Source: Isoetes taiwanensis
Lineage: Eukaryota; Streptophyta; Lycopodiopsida; Isoetales; Isoetaceae
DNA length: 64,000 nucleotides
Reading direction: 5' to 3'
Assembly (NCBI GenBank): GCA_021234155.1
Contig: JAJEKV010000015.1
Coordinates: forward strand, 11,428,101 to 11,492,100
Shown here: positions 1 through 9,925 of the stretch, piece by piece
How the letters are laid out: every line of letters begins with the position of its first letter
Numbering within the stretch: the stretch's first letter is position 1
Made by a program: the position numbers and the translations under genes
The notes under the pieces: model-generated
What the model was told of the DNA's origin: nothing
What the model saw: only the letters and a program-made list of their open reading frames with translations
Databases searched by the model: none

Positions 1-638
1 CGGCAAATTTTTCATAATATAATGGCAGCATATGAAGGAGTTCATTGGGCCCAATGTTCAGATCAAAATCTTCTATATTTAAAATTGGATTTTGCTAAAG
101 CTTATGATAGTGTGAAGTGGACTTTCTTGGATGCCATGCTTTTGAAATTGGGATTTGGGTCTGGTTTCCAATCTATGATGCATAAAATGTTGATTTCTGC
201 TAAGGGGGTAGTACTGTATCATGGAGAACCATTGGTGCTTTTTCCAATTGAACGTGGAATAAGGCAAGGTTGCCCTTTAGCTCCTTTTTTGTTTACTATA
301 GTGGCAGAAGGCATGAGACTGAAAAGGATGGTTTGGTAAAGGGATTATTATTGGTGGACGGTGAACAGGTTTTGGTTAATCAGTTTGCAGACGATACCTT
401 CTTGCTAGTAGATGGTGAAGAGAATAATGTGCAGATAATCAAAAAGATTTTGGATATATTTTCAATTGCACCTGGTTGTCTCCTTAATTGGGCTAAGTGT
501 AGTGCTTTATGGGTGGGGAAGGAAGCAGTTTCGCATTTTTTATATGAGTATGCCTGGAAGGTGGTTGTACCATCTGCAAAGACAAAGCTTCTAGGAGTCC
601 CCTTTGATCTAGATATTGACATGAATAAAGCATGGGAT
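1..638 (+). pseudogene. LINE reverse transcriptase, 5' half of a split copy
   Basis: This is part of a non-LTR retrotransposon RT, which copies element RNA onto nicked chromosomal DNA. The reading starts outside the window. Visible motifs are the motif A region (LKLDFAKAYDSVKW), the motif B region (GIRQGCPLAPFLF) and the catalytic box FADD near 390-400. A small deletion with a frame change near 310-330 breaks the ORF between these boxes, so the copy is dead. The frame stops at 638 where an LTR element is inserted, and resumes at 6243 with the RT thumb and the C-terminal zinc-finger region. The plant L1-type assignment rests on these boxes and on the downstream CPMC zinc finger. The endonuclease domain is not in the window. 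Confidence 0.85.
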
Positions 639-1707
639 TGTTTACCCTCCAGTCTCTCACCCTGGAGTAACATCACTACAGAATAAACAAATACAGCCAG
701 GTAAGTCTATCTTACCGTTAATGGGCTGCCCAGGAAGTCTGTCCAGTTAATAGTTTCCTTTACGATTCCTTGCTCATCCATATCCATGTCTGCATCACAG
801 AACATACATCACAATGATTACCGTCATGACTAGATATACAAGAAGTTCCAATAATGCATTTCCAGATTTGCAACATAACCACCAGAACATGACCAACAGA
901 GCCCAGTGATGCTCATTCCAAATATATAACCACAATCATAGCTTTAATCTTGCTGTTTTGTGAATAACCAGATTTACATAACCACCGAAAAACTCCATTT
1001 CCATTCCCTTTCCTAAAGATATAAGTAAATTCAAGAAACAACAAGAAGCATCAGAGTTTACAGTTTACCTGGTTGCTGGGTTTGCAAGATCGATGGAGAT
1101 GGCAGAATAGCAGTCTCTGGAGATTGCTTATTGAATCGCAGACCCAGAAAGCAGTCGGAAGGGTCTTTGGATCTCAGAGCAAGCGGTTCCGGCCAAATGC
1201 CTGTTCGGCCGAACTGTTCCATTGCCCTATTTTATATTTTATTAGGTTAGTTGTTAACATTTAAAACATCTTGATTTTTTAAGAATTCATAAGCAACAAG
1301 TTATAACTTCAAGCAACGTCAAGGGAGAAAATATCATCACCAATTTTATTCCAAAATTCTCTCCAGCTTAATACAACGTTTCTCTCTCTTTTTATAACTC
1401 AAAACAACTAATCTATGCCGTCCAACATGGCAATCCTAAGTTGGGATAATCCCCAACATCTAATTTTTGTGTTTTCTAATATTTCATCCTAACCCTAACA
1501 TAGTGCCTTTTGGCCACATGTCCAAAGCACATTTATTTAAATATTTACTAAGCTAACTTGTTATTCTTTAAAACATATTTCAAAGTTACATGAACTTGTT
1601 GCACCGTGGACAACCCCATGGCCTTTATTGTTTCTTTGGTCGCTTCTCACTTGATCCACGCCACCTCTTCGGTCTTTTGTTGACGTCGCCGGTCATGGTC
1701 ATATACA
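639..1707 (-). repeat. 3' LTR of the gag-protease element (left copy)
   Basis: This is a direct copy of 5097-6242. It starts TGTTTACCCTCC and ends GGTCATATACA on the plus strand. Compared with the other LTR it lacks a segment of about 75-80 bp near 1674, after CTTGATCC. The start of the 247-aa ORF's far end (1647-1707) reads into it. Confidence 0.93.
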
Positions 1708-2390
1708 TTATCCCCCTTTTTAGTGAAGATCTTGGGATCTTCACTCACCTTATCCCCCTTTTTGGGGTTTTTCTTAGGGTCTTCTTGCTTAATCTGATGG
1801 TTGTAACATAAATGAGTATTCCGATATCTCTTATGGAAATAATAAGCGTCCCTTCTTCTAGCTCCTGTTAAAGCTTGTTCTTCAATAGAGAAGCTCTTAC
1901 TTGCATCGATCAAAAACCCCTTTGTACACATTTGTTCAAATAATTGAATGCAAACCGAGGGTAAATGATTGACCTTGATTAAGAGAGCCACGTCCAGCAT
2001 GGTTTCCTGGCAAGACTTATTTGGATTTATATTTATCAGGTGCTCTTTAGCTCTTGGATAAGGGGCTATAATGATTTCTAACGACTTGCAATACTGTGCT
2101 TGTTCATACATGAGAGGATCCGGACTCTCAACTGCACTGTTAATAAACTTTTTGAGGTTTTTGATAGTATCCTCTGCTTTTGGTATTCTGAGAGCTTTTG
2201 CTATTATTTCCAAAGTGATTTGGACTGGACCAGTTGCATGAGTGAAACCATGGTGTGTTTCCATGTTGTAATTTTTCAGAAACTCCTCAAGCAAAGCATC
2301 ATTAACTTTTGGTTGGGATAAAAGGACAAAAGATAACAAGGAACAAAAGATAACAAGGAACAAAAGATAACAAGGAACAAAAGAGAACAT
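1647..2390 (-). CDS. Unrecognised ORF downstream of gag-protease
   Basis: 247 aa with an ATG at 2390, in another frame from gag-protease and in the place where pol would be. The first 25 residues are hydrophobic and come from a 17-bp tandem repeat. The core (FLKNYNMETHHGFTHATG, then VQITLEIIAKALRIPK) looks helical and recalls the N-terminal part of plant transposon-protein ORFs that open with a phrase of the form V-x-I-T-x-E-x-I-A-x-A-L. The C-terminus is Lys-rich and reads into the LTR. I do not recognise the family. It may be an extra retroelement ORF or a captured fragment. Confidence 0.5.
   Translation of the reverse strand: MFSFVPCYLLFLVIFCSLLSFVLLSQPKVNDALLEEFLKNYNMETHHGFTHATGPVQITLEIIAKALRIPKAEDTIKNLKKFINSAVESPDPLMYEQAQYCKSLEIIIAPYPRAKEHLININPNKSCQETMLDVALLIKVNHLPSVCIQLFEQMCTKGFLIDASKSFSIEEQALTGARRRDAYYFHKRYRNTHLCYNHQIKQEDPKKNPKKGDKVSEDPKIFTKKGDNVYDHDRRRQQKTEEVAWIK
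1708..1721 (-). other. Polypurine tract of the gag-protease element
   Basis: The minus strand reads AAAAAGGGGGATAA immediately before the left LTR. This is the expected position for priming of plus-strand DNA synthesis at the 3' LTR. Confidence 0.8.
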
Positions 2391-4027
2391 TGTAAAAGGA
2401 CAGATGGAAGATGAGCTCCAATCTTGATTAATTTGGGCTCTTCTTCTGTTCCTAAATTTAGCTCTGTTAGATCTGGGAGTCCCATAGATGGAACAAGTTT
2501 TCCATCTTCCAACTTGTGAGCTTTTGTTGGTTCCAAAGTAATTTCTCTTTCCACTGCCTCCACGAAATGTTTAGGGTACTCTTTTGTTTCTTCCACCAGA
2601 AAGCATAATTCATCCGATTCACCGTCGATATCAATGCCATAGAAATCATCTTCGTCGACAATTTCGTCCATTACTCCTTCCTCAATGTCCTCATCTTCTT
2701 CATCGGAGAACAATGTTTCTTCTTGCGTAATGGTTATATTTCCAGTCTGTAAATTGATCATATTCTCTTTTCCTTGTTTTGCTAGAGTCAGAGTATTGTT
2801 TGACCAATCATGGATTGCCTTGGAGGCCCTAAGCCAGGGTCTACCGAGCAATAGTTGATAATCCATTGCTTTAGGATCTGTCTCTAAGACTATGAAATCC
2901 TGTTCAAACTCTAAATTCCCAATAGAGAAACTGATGTTTTTAAGCATACCTACAGGTTCCACTTTTCGATGATCTGCCATTTTCACATCGAATGGCGCTT
3001 TTTGTAAGTCATGTAATTTAAGTTTTTTTCTAAAAACATTAGTCATGATGTTTACTCCTGCGCCTCCATCAATTGGGACTTTTGGAATTTCTATTCCATG
3101 CATTTTCACAAGAACTACTGGATTGAGCTTTTCAGTTGGTTCAGTTTTCCAAGTAGCAATTGTACTTCTGTTTTCACTGTATCCACTTGGTATTCCTAGT
3201 TGAGGAAAATATCTACCCAATGTGGATAATGAAACTGGAACAGTCATGTTTTCAAATTCCTTCTTAAACTTTCCCCATTTACAATTCTCATCTATTGCCA
3301 CATTTCCAAATTCCTTCCACTCTGGCCACATACTCAGAACGAGATTCAACGGCGTGGGAATTACCAACTGAGACACCTTATCCTTAAGGGTCTGCAGATC
3401 ATGTGCTTGATTTCCATTCAAGCCATTGTTTTCTCCCTTGGAGCATTCATCTTCCAGCTGCTCCCTAACATTTTCAAAAATTCGTCGCTCCTCATCTATG
3501 TTGGGATATTGTTTTTTCTTTGTTTGAGGTAGATCATTTTGAGTACTAGGGATTTCAATCCCTTGCTCTTTGGCTTTTTGCCTAGTCACAGCCTGAACAT
3601 CCACAGAATAGTTCAATCCTACCATTCGGGCATCAAGAGCTCTAGTTTCTTCACTAGTGGATGCTTTACCATTTTTAAGGTCTTTCCTTGGCTGCGTATA
3701 TTCCCGCGAGAAGTGTCCCTTCTCACCACAATTCCAACAGGTGTTATCCCGCAGAATCGTTTTATCTTTCCCTTGAGGAGTAACAGCAAAGGCTTGGGCT
3801 GTCTCCTTTTCTTTGTTTTTTCCATTGAATCGACATGCATCAGTATCATGATTGCTCATTTTACATATGTGACAAAACTTAGTGTCCAACTTAGTTCTGC
3901 ACTCGTTAGCGTAATGGCCTGGCCTACTACAACGCGTACACCAAATGTAACTACATTTAGTTTCTCCTTGAGCAATCTTTTTCAAATTCTCTTCCATAGC
4001 ATTCAGTTTACTTTGAATGTCTTGCAC
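2276..4027 (-). CDS. Gag zinc knuckles and aspartic protease
   Basis: 583 aa continuing gag in another frame. Near residues 25-45 lies CTRCSRPGHYANEC, a CX2CX4HX4C nucleic-acid-binding knuckle. A second, CWNCGEKGHFSREY near residue 98, has its last Cys replaced by Tyr. The retropepsin motif is PIDGGAGVNIMT near residue 320, followed by the flap-side LLLGRPWLRASKAIHDW. An acidic stretch follows around residues 445-475. No RT follows: after LIKIGAHLPSVLL the frame runs into a 17-bp tandem repeat and ends. The protease probably matures Gag; the lack of a polymerase means dependence on an autonomous relative. Confidence 0.87.
   Translation of the reverse strand: MQDIQSKLNAMEENLKKIAQGETKCSYIWCTRCSRPGHYANECRTKLDTKFCHICKMSNHDTDACRFNGKNKEKETAQAFAVTPQGKDKTILRDNTCWNCGEKGHFSREYTQPRKDLKNGKASTSEETRALDARMVGLNYSVDVQAVTRQKAKEQGIEIPSTQNDLPQTKKKQYPNIDEERRIFENVREQLEDECSKGENNGLNGNQAHDLQTLKDKVSQLVIPTPLNLVLSMWPEWKEFGNVAIDENCKWGKFKKEFENMTVPVSLSTLGRYFPQLGIPSGYSENRSTIATWKTEPTEKLNPVVLVKMHGIEIPKVPIDGGAGVNIMTNVFRKKLKLHDLQKAPFDVKMADHRKVEPVGMLKNISFSIGNLEFEQDFIVLETDPKAMDYQLLLGRPWLRASKAIHDWSNNTLTLAKQGKENMINLQTGNITITQEETLFSDEEDEDIEEGVMDEIVDEDDFYGIDIDGESDELCFLVEETKEYPKHFVEAVEREITLEPTKAHKLEDGKLVPSMGLPDLTELNLGTEEEPKLIKIGAHLPSVLLQCSLLFLVIFCSLLSFVPCYLLSFYPNQKLMMLCLRSF
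2333..2383. repeat. Three 17-bp tandem copies (ATAACAAGGAACAAAAG)
   Basis: Three perfect copies plus a degenerate one at 2318-2332 lie at the junction between the gag-protease frame and the downstream ORF. Since 17 is not a multiple of three, each gain or loss of a copy changes the frame relation between the two ORFs. Confidence 0.95.
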
Positions 4028-4749
4028 TTTCTTATCATCAGTTTTCGTTTTCTCAAGCTTGCTAACACTCCAACATCAGAACCCAACACTCCATGTATTA
4101 CTACAGCTCTTTCCATGGCTTGATCCAATGTTTTTGGAGCCTCTAGAGTTAATTCTTGTTTAACTCTAGCTGAAAATCCATCTACATACCAAGAAACTAT
4201 GTCAAGTTCATGTGGCTTTGGGTCCAGTTCACTGGCTAGCTGGCTTACCCGTAGAGCAAACTTCCGAGGATCCTCCTCGTTTTTAATCTTAATATTCTTG
4301 AGCTCATCCTTGAGCTCATGATAAGTAGGCGTAGTCTGGTATGCCTTAAGAAACCTCGTCTTAAGTTCATCCCAACTACTAATACTACTCATGTTCTTAT
4401 ACATCCAGTCTGCGGGTTTTCCTTTCAACGTAGCAGGGAATAAAATAATATGGACAACATCATCAGTCTGATTATTGAGGGAACTTATTCCCTCAAATTG
4501 ATAGACATGGGTTATTGCTTGAGTTTCAGAGGATTTTCCAGCTCCAAATTTTGGATATGGAATCTTTGAGGAAGTAGCCATATTACCAAACAGAGGTTTG
4601 ATATCAGGTAATATCTCAGACTGTCTTGCAGCCTCAATCTTTTGTTTCTCTCTACGTTCACGCCATTCTGTTCTTTCTAACTCTTGTTTTAATCTCCTTT
4701 CAAGCCTTTTCTCTTTTTCCTCGGCAAGGCTCTTGTACATCAAAAGCAC
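4003..4749 (-). CDS. Retrotransposon Gag, capsid part
   Basis: 248 aa. A charged coiled-coil-like N-terminus (KEKRLERRLKQELERTEW) is followed by a capsid-like core of the plant gypsy retrotrans_gag type: FPATLKGKPADWMY, a WDELKTRFLKAY segment and the ALRVSQLASELDP region. Gag multimers package the element RNA in cytoplasmic particles. The frame changes at about 4010-4027 into the downstream zinc-knuckle frame; a single indel or programmed shift would join them. It is the first ORF after the 5' LTR, starting about 350 bases inside it. Confidence 0.85.
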   Translation of the reverse strand: MLLMYKSLAEEKEKRLERRLKQELERTEWRERREKQKIEAARQSEILPDIKPLFGNMATSSKIPYPKFGAGKSSETQAITHVYQFEGISSLNNQTDDVVHIILFPATLKGKPADWMYKNMSSISSWDELKTRFLKAYQTTPTYHELKDELKNIKIKNEEDPRKFALRVSQLASELDPKPHELDIVSWYVDGFSARVKQELTLEAPKTLDQAMERAVVIHGVLGSDVGVLASLRKRKLMIRKCKTFKVN

Positions 4750-5076
4750 TTGCTATTAACATAATGCAGACACTGTGCATTATCACAGGATTTCAGGCAA
4801 GAAGGATTCTTGGAACTGCTGTCATGTTCATAACATTTGCATTTTTCATTTGCTAGACTGAACAGCAATTAACTTTGCATTTCCCATTGGCTGGATTGAA
4901 CAACCATTTCCGTTACAATAGCAAAAGAAAAATTTATCTCAGATTAAGCTGGATTGAACAGCAATTTTCTTTACAATTAATCTTTGCATTTCCCATTGAA
5001 CAGAAATTGTTCTTGATAACAGCAAAAGGAAAGACAAAAATTTTATCTCAAAGGAAACTAAGCAACCAAACAGACT

Positions 5077-5095
5077 GGTCCCGGCAACGGAACCA
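5077..5095 (-). other. Primer-binding site, tRNA-Asp-like
   Basis: Just inside the right LTR the minus strand reads TGGTTCCGTTGCCGGGACC. This closely resembles the tRNA-Asp primer site common in plant gypsy elements (TGGCGCCGTTGCCGGGG), with mismatches near the start. Its place next to the 5' LTR sets the minus orientation of the element. Confidence 0.75.
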
Positions 5096-5096
5096 A

Positions 5097-6242
5097 TGTT
5101 TACCCTCCAGTCTCTCACCCTGGAGTAACAGCACTACAGAATAAACAAATACAGCCAGGTAAGTCTATCTTACCGTTAAGGGGCTGCCCAGGAAGTCTGT
5201 CCAGTTAATAGTTTCCTTTACGATTCCTTGCTCATCCATATCCATGTCTGCATCACAGAACATACATCACAATGATTACCGTCATGACTAGATATACAAG
5301 AAGTTCCAATAATGCATTTCCAGATTTGCAACATAACCACTAGAACATGACCAGCAGAGCCCAGTGATGCTCATTCCAAATACATAACCACAATCATAGC
5401 TTTAATCTTGCTGTTCTGTGAATAACCAGGTCTACATAACCACCGAAAAACTCCATTTCCATTCCCTTTCCTAAAGATATAAGTAAATTCAAGAAACAAC
5501 AAGAAGCAGCAGAGTTTACAGTTTACCTGGTTGCTGGGTTTGCAAGATCGATGGAGATGGCAGAATAGGAGTCTCTGGAGATTGCTTATTGAATCGCAGA
5601 CCCAGAAAGCAGTCGGAAGGGTCTTTGGATCTCAGAGCAAGCGGTTCCGGCCAAATGCATGTTCGGCCGAACTGTTCCGTTGCCCTATTTTATGTTTTAT
5701 TAGGTTAGTTGTTAACATTTAAAACATCTTGATTTTTTAAGAATTCATAAGCAACAAGCTATAACTTCAAGCAACGTCAAGGGAGAAAATATCATCACCA
5801 ATTTTATTCCAAAATTCTCTCTAGCTTAATACAACGTTTCTCTCTCTTTTTATAACTCAAAACAATTAATCTATGCCGTCCAACATGGCAATCCTAAGTT
5901 GGGATAATCCCCAACATCTAATTTTTGTGTTTTCTAATATTTCATCCTAACCGTAACCTAGTGCCTTTTGGCCACATGTCCAAAGCACATTTATTTAAAT
6001 ATTTACTACGCTAACTTGTTATTCTTTAAAACATATTTCAAAGTTACATGAACTTGTTGCACCATGGACAACCCCATGGCCTTTATTGTTTCTTTGGTCG
6101 CTTCTCACTTGATCCGCTTGCCCGGTCCCAACTATCGTCCTCTTGTAACTTTCTAACAGCTTCCAGTACTCCGCTTCGGTCCTTACTATCGACGACCACC
6201 TCTTCGGTCTTTTGTTGACGTCGCCGGTCATGGTCATATACA
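5097..6242 (-). repeat. 5' LTR of the gag-protease element (right copy)
   Basis: 1146 bp, matching the left LTR over its whole length apart from one segment near 6115-6195 that the left copy lost. In element orientation it is the promoter-bearing 5' LTR. It ends at 6242, directly before the GGGAT target duplication and the resumption of the LINE frame. Confidence 0.93.
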
Positions 6243-7742
6243 GGGATGAAATTATCTTAAATTTACAAAGGCAACTGATTTGGTGGAGAGGTTCAAAGTT
6301 ATCCTTGGCAGGTAGAATTCAAGTAGCTAAGTCAGTATTAAACAATACGCATATTTATTTGGTTTCGGTTCTATTGGCTCCAGCTTCTAAGTTTGCAGAG
6401 CTAAAAAAGATTGTAAGAGATTTTGTCTGGTGTACCGATCAAGGAGGCACTGTGAAGATGGCGTGGAAGAAATGTATGTTGTTTAAACAACAAGGAGGAC
6501 TTGGTATGTTGGATCTTTCTTTACAGGGTAAGGTCTTAGCTTCTAAGCTATTGTTCAGTTTGTTGAAAGATGATTGTGCATCACCAGGTATGAAGTTACT
6601 TAAACAATCAGTAAAGAAGTATATGGTTTTTCATAAGCGAGGTGTGAGAATTGAGCTCCCTTGGGCATTGTTATATCCATTGAAAGCTTATTCACATGCC
6701 TCTCCAATCTTGAAAGGCTTGCCGGGCCCTGGAAGGTAGTCCAAACAGTGATTACATTTGATTGGGAAGCTTGTCTCGGGCATCTTCCCCTTTCGTGGTT
6801 GCCTTTGTATACTCATGGACAACTACACCCGGCCAGAATTTATGCATGCGCATTCCCAAGCGAGGTGGAGGAGAGCAGGTATTATTTCTATTGAACAGTG
6901 GTATTTTGGTATTGACATTGCTCCTTGACAATGGTTTCAGGAGACATATGGGTTGTTGGATAAAGATTTCAGTATATGGGCTTATGTAGCAAGTGCTCTT
7001 CCTCTAATTAAGAAGGTGGGTAACAAGAGATGCTGGAACTTGGTTCAAGGTATTAAAGAAGGCAAGAAGCTAGTAAGTTCATGCTACAAATTGCTTACCT
7101 CCTCAAGTACTTTATCACCTTCTCGAAAATGGCACTTACAGACTTTGCCTTCTCAATGGCAATCCATCTGGAACCTTGTTTGGTCTAAATATAATCCTCC
7201 AAAGGTAAATGTTCTACTTTGGCAGGTGATTCATCGCTCTTTGAGAGTTAATGAGATGGTTCATCGCTTTAAGCCGGGAGTAAGCCCACTTTGCCCAATG
7301 TGTGAGCGGTGCATTGAAACATTGGAGCACTGTTTATATTTGTGTGCAGAGCTGAGTAGTCTTAGGTCCTGGCTGCATTCTCTTTTTGGAGTATCTTTGG
7401 ATAGTCAGCACTTTCTTTTGGGTATTTATCCAAATCAGTGGACTGCTTCTAAAAGGATTGCATTTCACATGGCAAAGTCTTTGCTAATATGGAGTGTATG
7501 GAAGCGAAGGCAAGAAAGGTCTTTTATGATAAGCGTATTTCTTCTCAGGTGGTGCTTTAAGAAATTCGTAAGAAGTTGTATAATTGCTTTCAGATCTCCA
7601 ATTGGCCTGATCGTATTAAAATTCCAATATGGAGTGATCATCTAAAAGTGATTGATGCTTCAGGGACATTTCTTACTTCTGGAAGTACTTTGTAATATTT
7701 TGAGTGTATAATATGAAGTAAAACACGTTCTTAAAAAAAAAA
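6243..7742 (+). pseudogene. LINE RT C-terminal part with zf-RVT and poly(A) tail
   Basis: This continues the LINE broken at 638. It holds the RT thumb region (LIWWRGSKLSLAGRIQVAK), the VKMAWKKC and GGLGMLDLS boxes, and the zf-RVT region with WSKYNPPKVNVLLW and CPMCERCIETLEHCLYLC at about 7190-7350. Stops and frame changes near 6735 and 6900-6960 break the ORF. The copy ends in a run of ten A at 7733-7742, the 3' end expected for target-primed reverse transcription. The 5' end and target duplication cannot be checked in this window. Confidence 0.87.
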
Positions 7743-8393
7743 CAACAACATCAAACCATTTCATTTAACAATTTGATTTGACAGAAAAATGGATCAATTA
7801 ACGGAGGATTGGAACTTGCCTTTGGCTGCAGCTTTAGAGTTAGCAAATCTATGCTCATGGAGATGATTATTTCGGCTATCTTGGTTGACCAAGATCCAGC
7901 ACTGGCCATGACCCTGAATAGGTAGATTAACTGGCCTAAAGGAATGGAATGAGAATTCCAGCCTTGAACTGCGAAAGGTGGGAGAATTTTTTTCCCATTA
8001 GCAGGGTCATAATTAGATTAAGTTATAGTCTAGGTGGTAGAAATAATATAGTCAAAAGAAACCTTCTAGTAATTGAGCTCAATTATTCATAAACCACATT
8101 TTCAAGTGAAAATTGAACGAGAAATCGCTCAAGAGGAAGCTTGAAATAAAATGGCCCGAAATGACCAATATTTGGCCCAAAAGAAATAGGGAAATTTCAA
8201 GAAATAGTTGAGGTGATTGGAGAAAATACCTTAATTCATAACTCATAGTTATAATACATTGATTCTTAAGAAAAGTAGCCTCTAAAATCTTTAAAAACAC
8301 CCCTACTCACTAGAAGTTCCCAAATTGTAGCCTAAACCTCTCCTTTGTCCTTGTAAGGCGAATTATAAGCTAATCTTTCGAAGCTGTCATAGA
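7743..8393. other. No gene recognised
   Basis: AT-rich sequence after the LINE tail. ORFs are short and have no recognisable motif. No repeat structure was noticed. Confidence 0.5.
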
Positions 8394-9130
8394 GTGTCCA
8401 CCGAACGAATAGTCTGTGAGATCAACCCGAAGGTGCCGCGGATAGACACAGTCGACTATCAAGGGAGGAAAGAGGTCTCAAAGAGGCTACTGTCAAAGAA
8501 GCCAAGTTGTTGGGAGGACCAAACCCGGTATCTAGGAAGGTTGGAAGCTTCAGCTTGCACCCGAATGGTGGAGCACTCGCGATGGGTGGCGGCAAACAAA
8601 TTCCTGAGGCCCTGCAGCCTAGGCCAGATGATGAACCTAGACACTCAAGCTCTTCAGATGAATCGTATCACTCTTGGAAGAGCCGCGACCTAGCACTTCA
8701 GGTGAATGATTGCGAGGCTCACGAGAAATAGAGATCGTAGTGTCCGCTTCTGAAGTTTAGGAGCAAGCAGCATGAACAACCTCAGCAACAGGAGCAACCC
8801 CAGCAGCAGGAAGAACAGCAAGAGGAGCCAACAATGCAGAAAAAAAGGGCAAAAAGTAAGTGGTCGCAAGGGAGGAAGAGGTGTAGGCAAGAGAGAAGAC
8901 AACAAGATAGGCGGAGGGGGAGCGTGGTTATCAGAGAACCACAACCGGATGAACCAGAGGAGGGCGAGTCCGAGTCCGAGGAGAAAGAATTGCACCAACA
9001 AGAGGGGGAGCAAGAGGCTGAAGACGAAGAGGAGGAGAAAGTCGAAGAACAGACAGAGCCTACACTCGGCCACCATATCTAGTGTAGCCCAAGCCACCCA
9101 AGAAGAAGGCCAAGGAGTACAAGATGAGTG
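8394..9130 (+). other. Charged low-complexity ORFs of uncertain origin
   Basis: Overlapping short ORFs in several frames. One frame is Gln- then Glu-rich (PQQQEEQQEEP, then EEGESESEEKE) and another Lys/Arg-rich. The purine-rich composition makes every frame look charged, so coding is doubtful. It may be a decayed acidic linker of a gene or retroelement gag. It lies just upstream of the histone-H3-like fragment, but no histone tail is recognisable in it. Confidence 0.3.
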
Positions 9131-9332
9131 AGAAACCATTTAAGATGAAGCAAGACATCGAGCTCGAGAAGAAGAAGGCAGTATACAAGATTTATCTCTG
9201 CCGATGGATTCGACATAATTACCAGTATTGCAAGTAGAGTGCTGAGGTCCGTCAAAGGCGGCCGACCAGGGTCGAAAAGCAAGCCTTCACCACCTCGACC
9301 CGACTCTTTGAAGAAGCCGACAACTTTTCTAG

Positions 9333-9425
9333 GAGGCCAAGATCTGCGCCATTCACGCCAAAAGGATGACTGTTATGCTCAAGGACATGAACTTGGTACA
9401 AAGGATTAGAAAAGACAAAATTTAG
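9333..9425 (+). pseudogene. Histone H3 C-terminal fragment
   Basis: Thirty codons and a stop (TAG 9423-9425) match the last part of the H3 histone fold: CAIHAKR is identical, followed by T-x-M, KD, L and RIR at the spacing of canonical H3 (CAIHAKRVTIMPKD). Just upstream, in another frame, LFE recalls the residues that precede this segment in H3. TTTTCTAG at 9325-9332 could be a splice acceptor, so it may be a last exon. The end is RIRKDKI rather than the canonical RIRGERA, so a variant or CENH3-type origin is possible. No alpha-N helix or rest of the fold was found, so I call it a fragment. Confidence 0.65.
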
Positions 9426-9505
9426 GAATCTTTGTGTAGTATGTATATATATATTCCTAGAATTAATGACAGATTTAAAAAAAGTCAAAGTCAAAGACAA
9501 CTCAG

Positions 9506-9925
9506 GTCACTCCGCGCCAAATGCTTCTGCATCGCGAACGCAGATCCCTTTTGTGCAGAGTAACCCGAGTCGTCCTTGTTATACTTATACTTGTTGGATT
9601 AACATGAGAAAAGTTGTTAGATAGCTTAGAATCATGCAAATCTTGCATGCTAGCACTTTAAATTTGTCAAAAATGTTATGTAATAGTCAAGATTGACCCA
9701 TTCGTGTCACTCCGTGCCAAAGCCCCCTGCGTCGATAACGTAGACCCCTTCTGCGCGGAGTAACCCAAGTCGCCCTTGTTTGCACTTATACTTGACAGAT
9801 TGACATGAAATAAATTGGTAGATAGTCTAGATCAAAGCAAATCGTGCATTTTAGCATTTTATATTTGCCAAAAATATTAAGATTATACGTTGAGAACGCA
9901 GACACATTTTGCGTGGAGTAACCAA
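9506..9925. repeat. Tandem repeat, period about 200 bp
   Basis: GTCACTCCGCGCCAAA at 9506 recurs as GTCACTCCGTGCCAAA at 9706. Internal landmarks (AACGCAGATCCCTTTTGTG / AACGTAGACCCCTTCTGCG, TTATACTTG, CATGCAAATCTTGCAT-type) keep the same order. A partial third copy lies around 9886-9925 (AACGCAGACACATTTTGCG). Copies are diverged. Possibly satellite-like or LTR-derived. Confidence 0.8.

Larger units (their letters stand above)
639..6242 (-). mobile_element. Non-autonomous gag-protease LTR retrotransposon inserted in a LINE
   Basis: The element is flanked by a perfect 5-bp target duplication GGGAT (634-638 and 6243-6247). Its two LTRs (639-1707 and 5097-6242) start TG and end CA on both strands. 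A primer-binding site and a polypurine tract sit inside the LTRs and give minus-strand orientation. The 3.4 kb interior encodes gag, zinc knuckles and an aspartic protease, then an unrelated-looking ORF, but no RT, RNase H or integrase. It resembles the group called TR-GAG or non-autonomous gypsy elements, which need enzymes in trans. The LTRs differ by an indel of about 75-80 bp and scattered substitutions, so the insertion is not very recent. Confidence 0.93.

Noticed and set aside
79-676. Minus-strand ORFs opposite the LINE RT
   Set aside because: They mirror the coding strand of the RT and have no motif.
1073-1264. Paired ORFs at 1073 and 5531 (MLGLQDRWRWQN)
   Set aside because: They are the same LTR sequence seen twice, not a gene.
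3539-4123. 194-aa plus-strand ORF
   Set aside because: It lies opposite the zinc-knuckle region of gag and has no domain; it is a shadow.
8690-9139. 149-aa Leu/Phe-rich minus ORF that looks like membrane segments
   Set aside because: It is the complement of a purine-rich tract, so hydrophobicity follows from composition.
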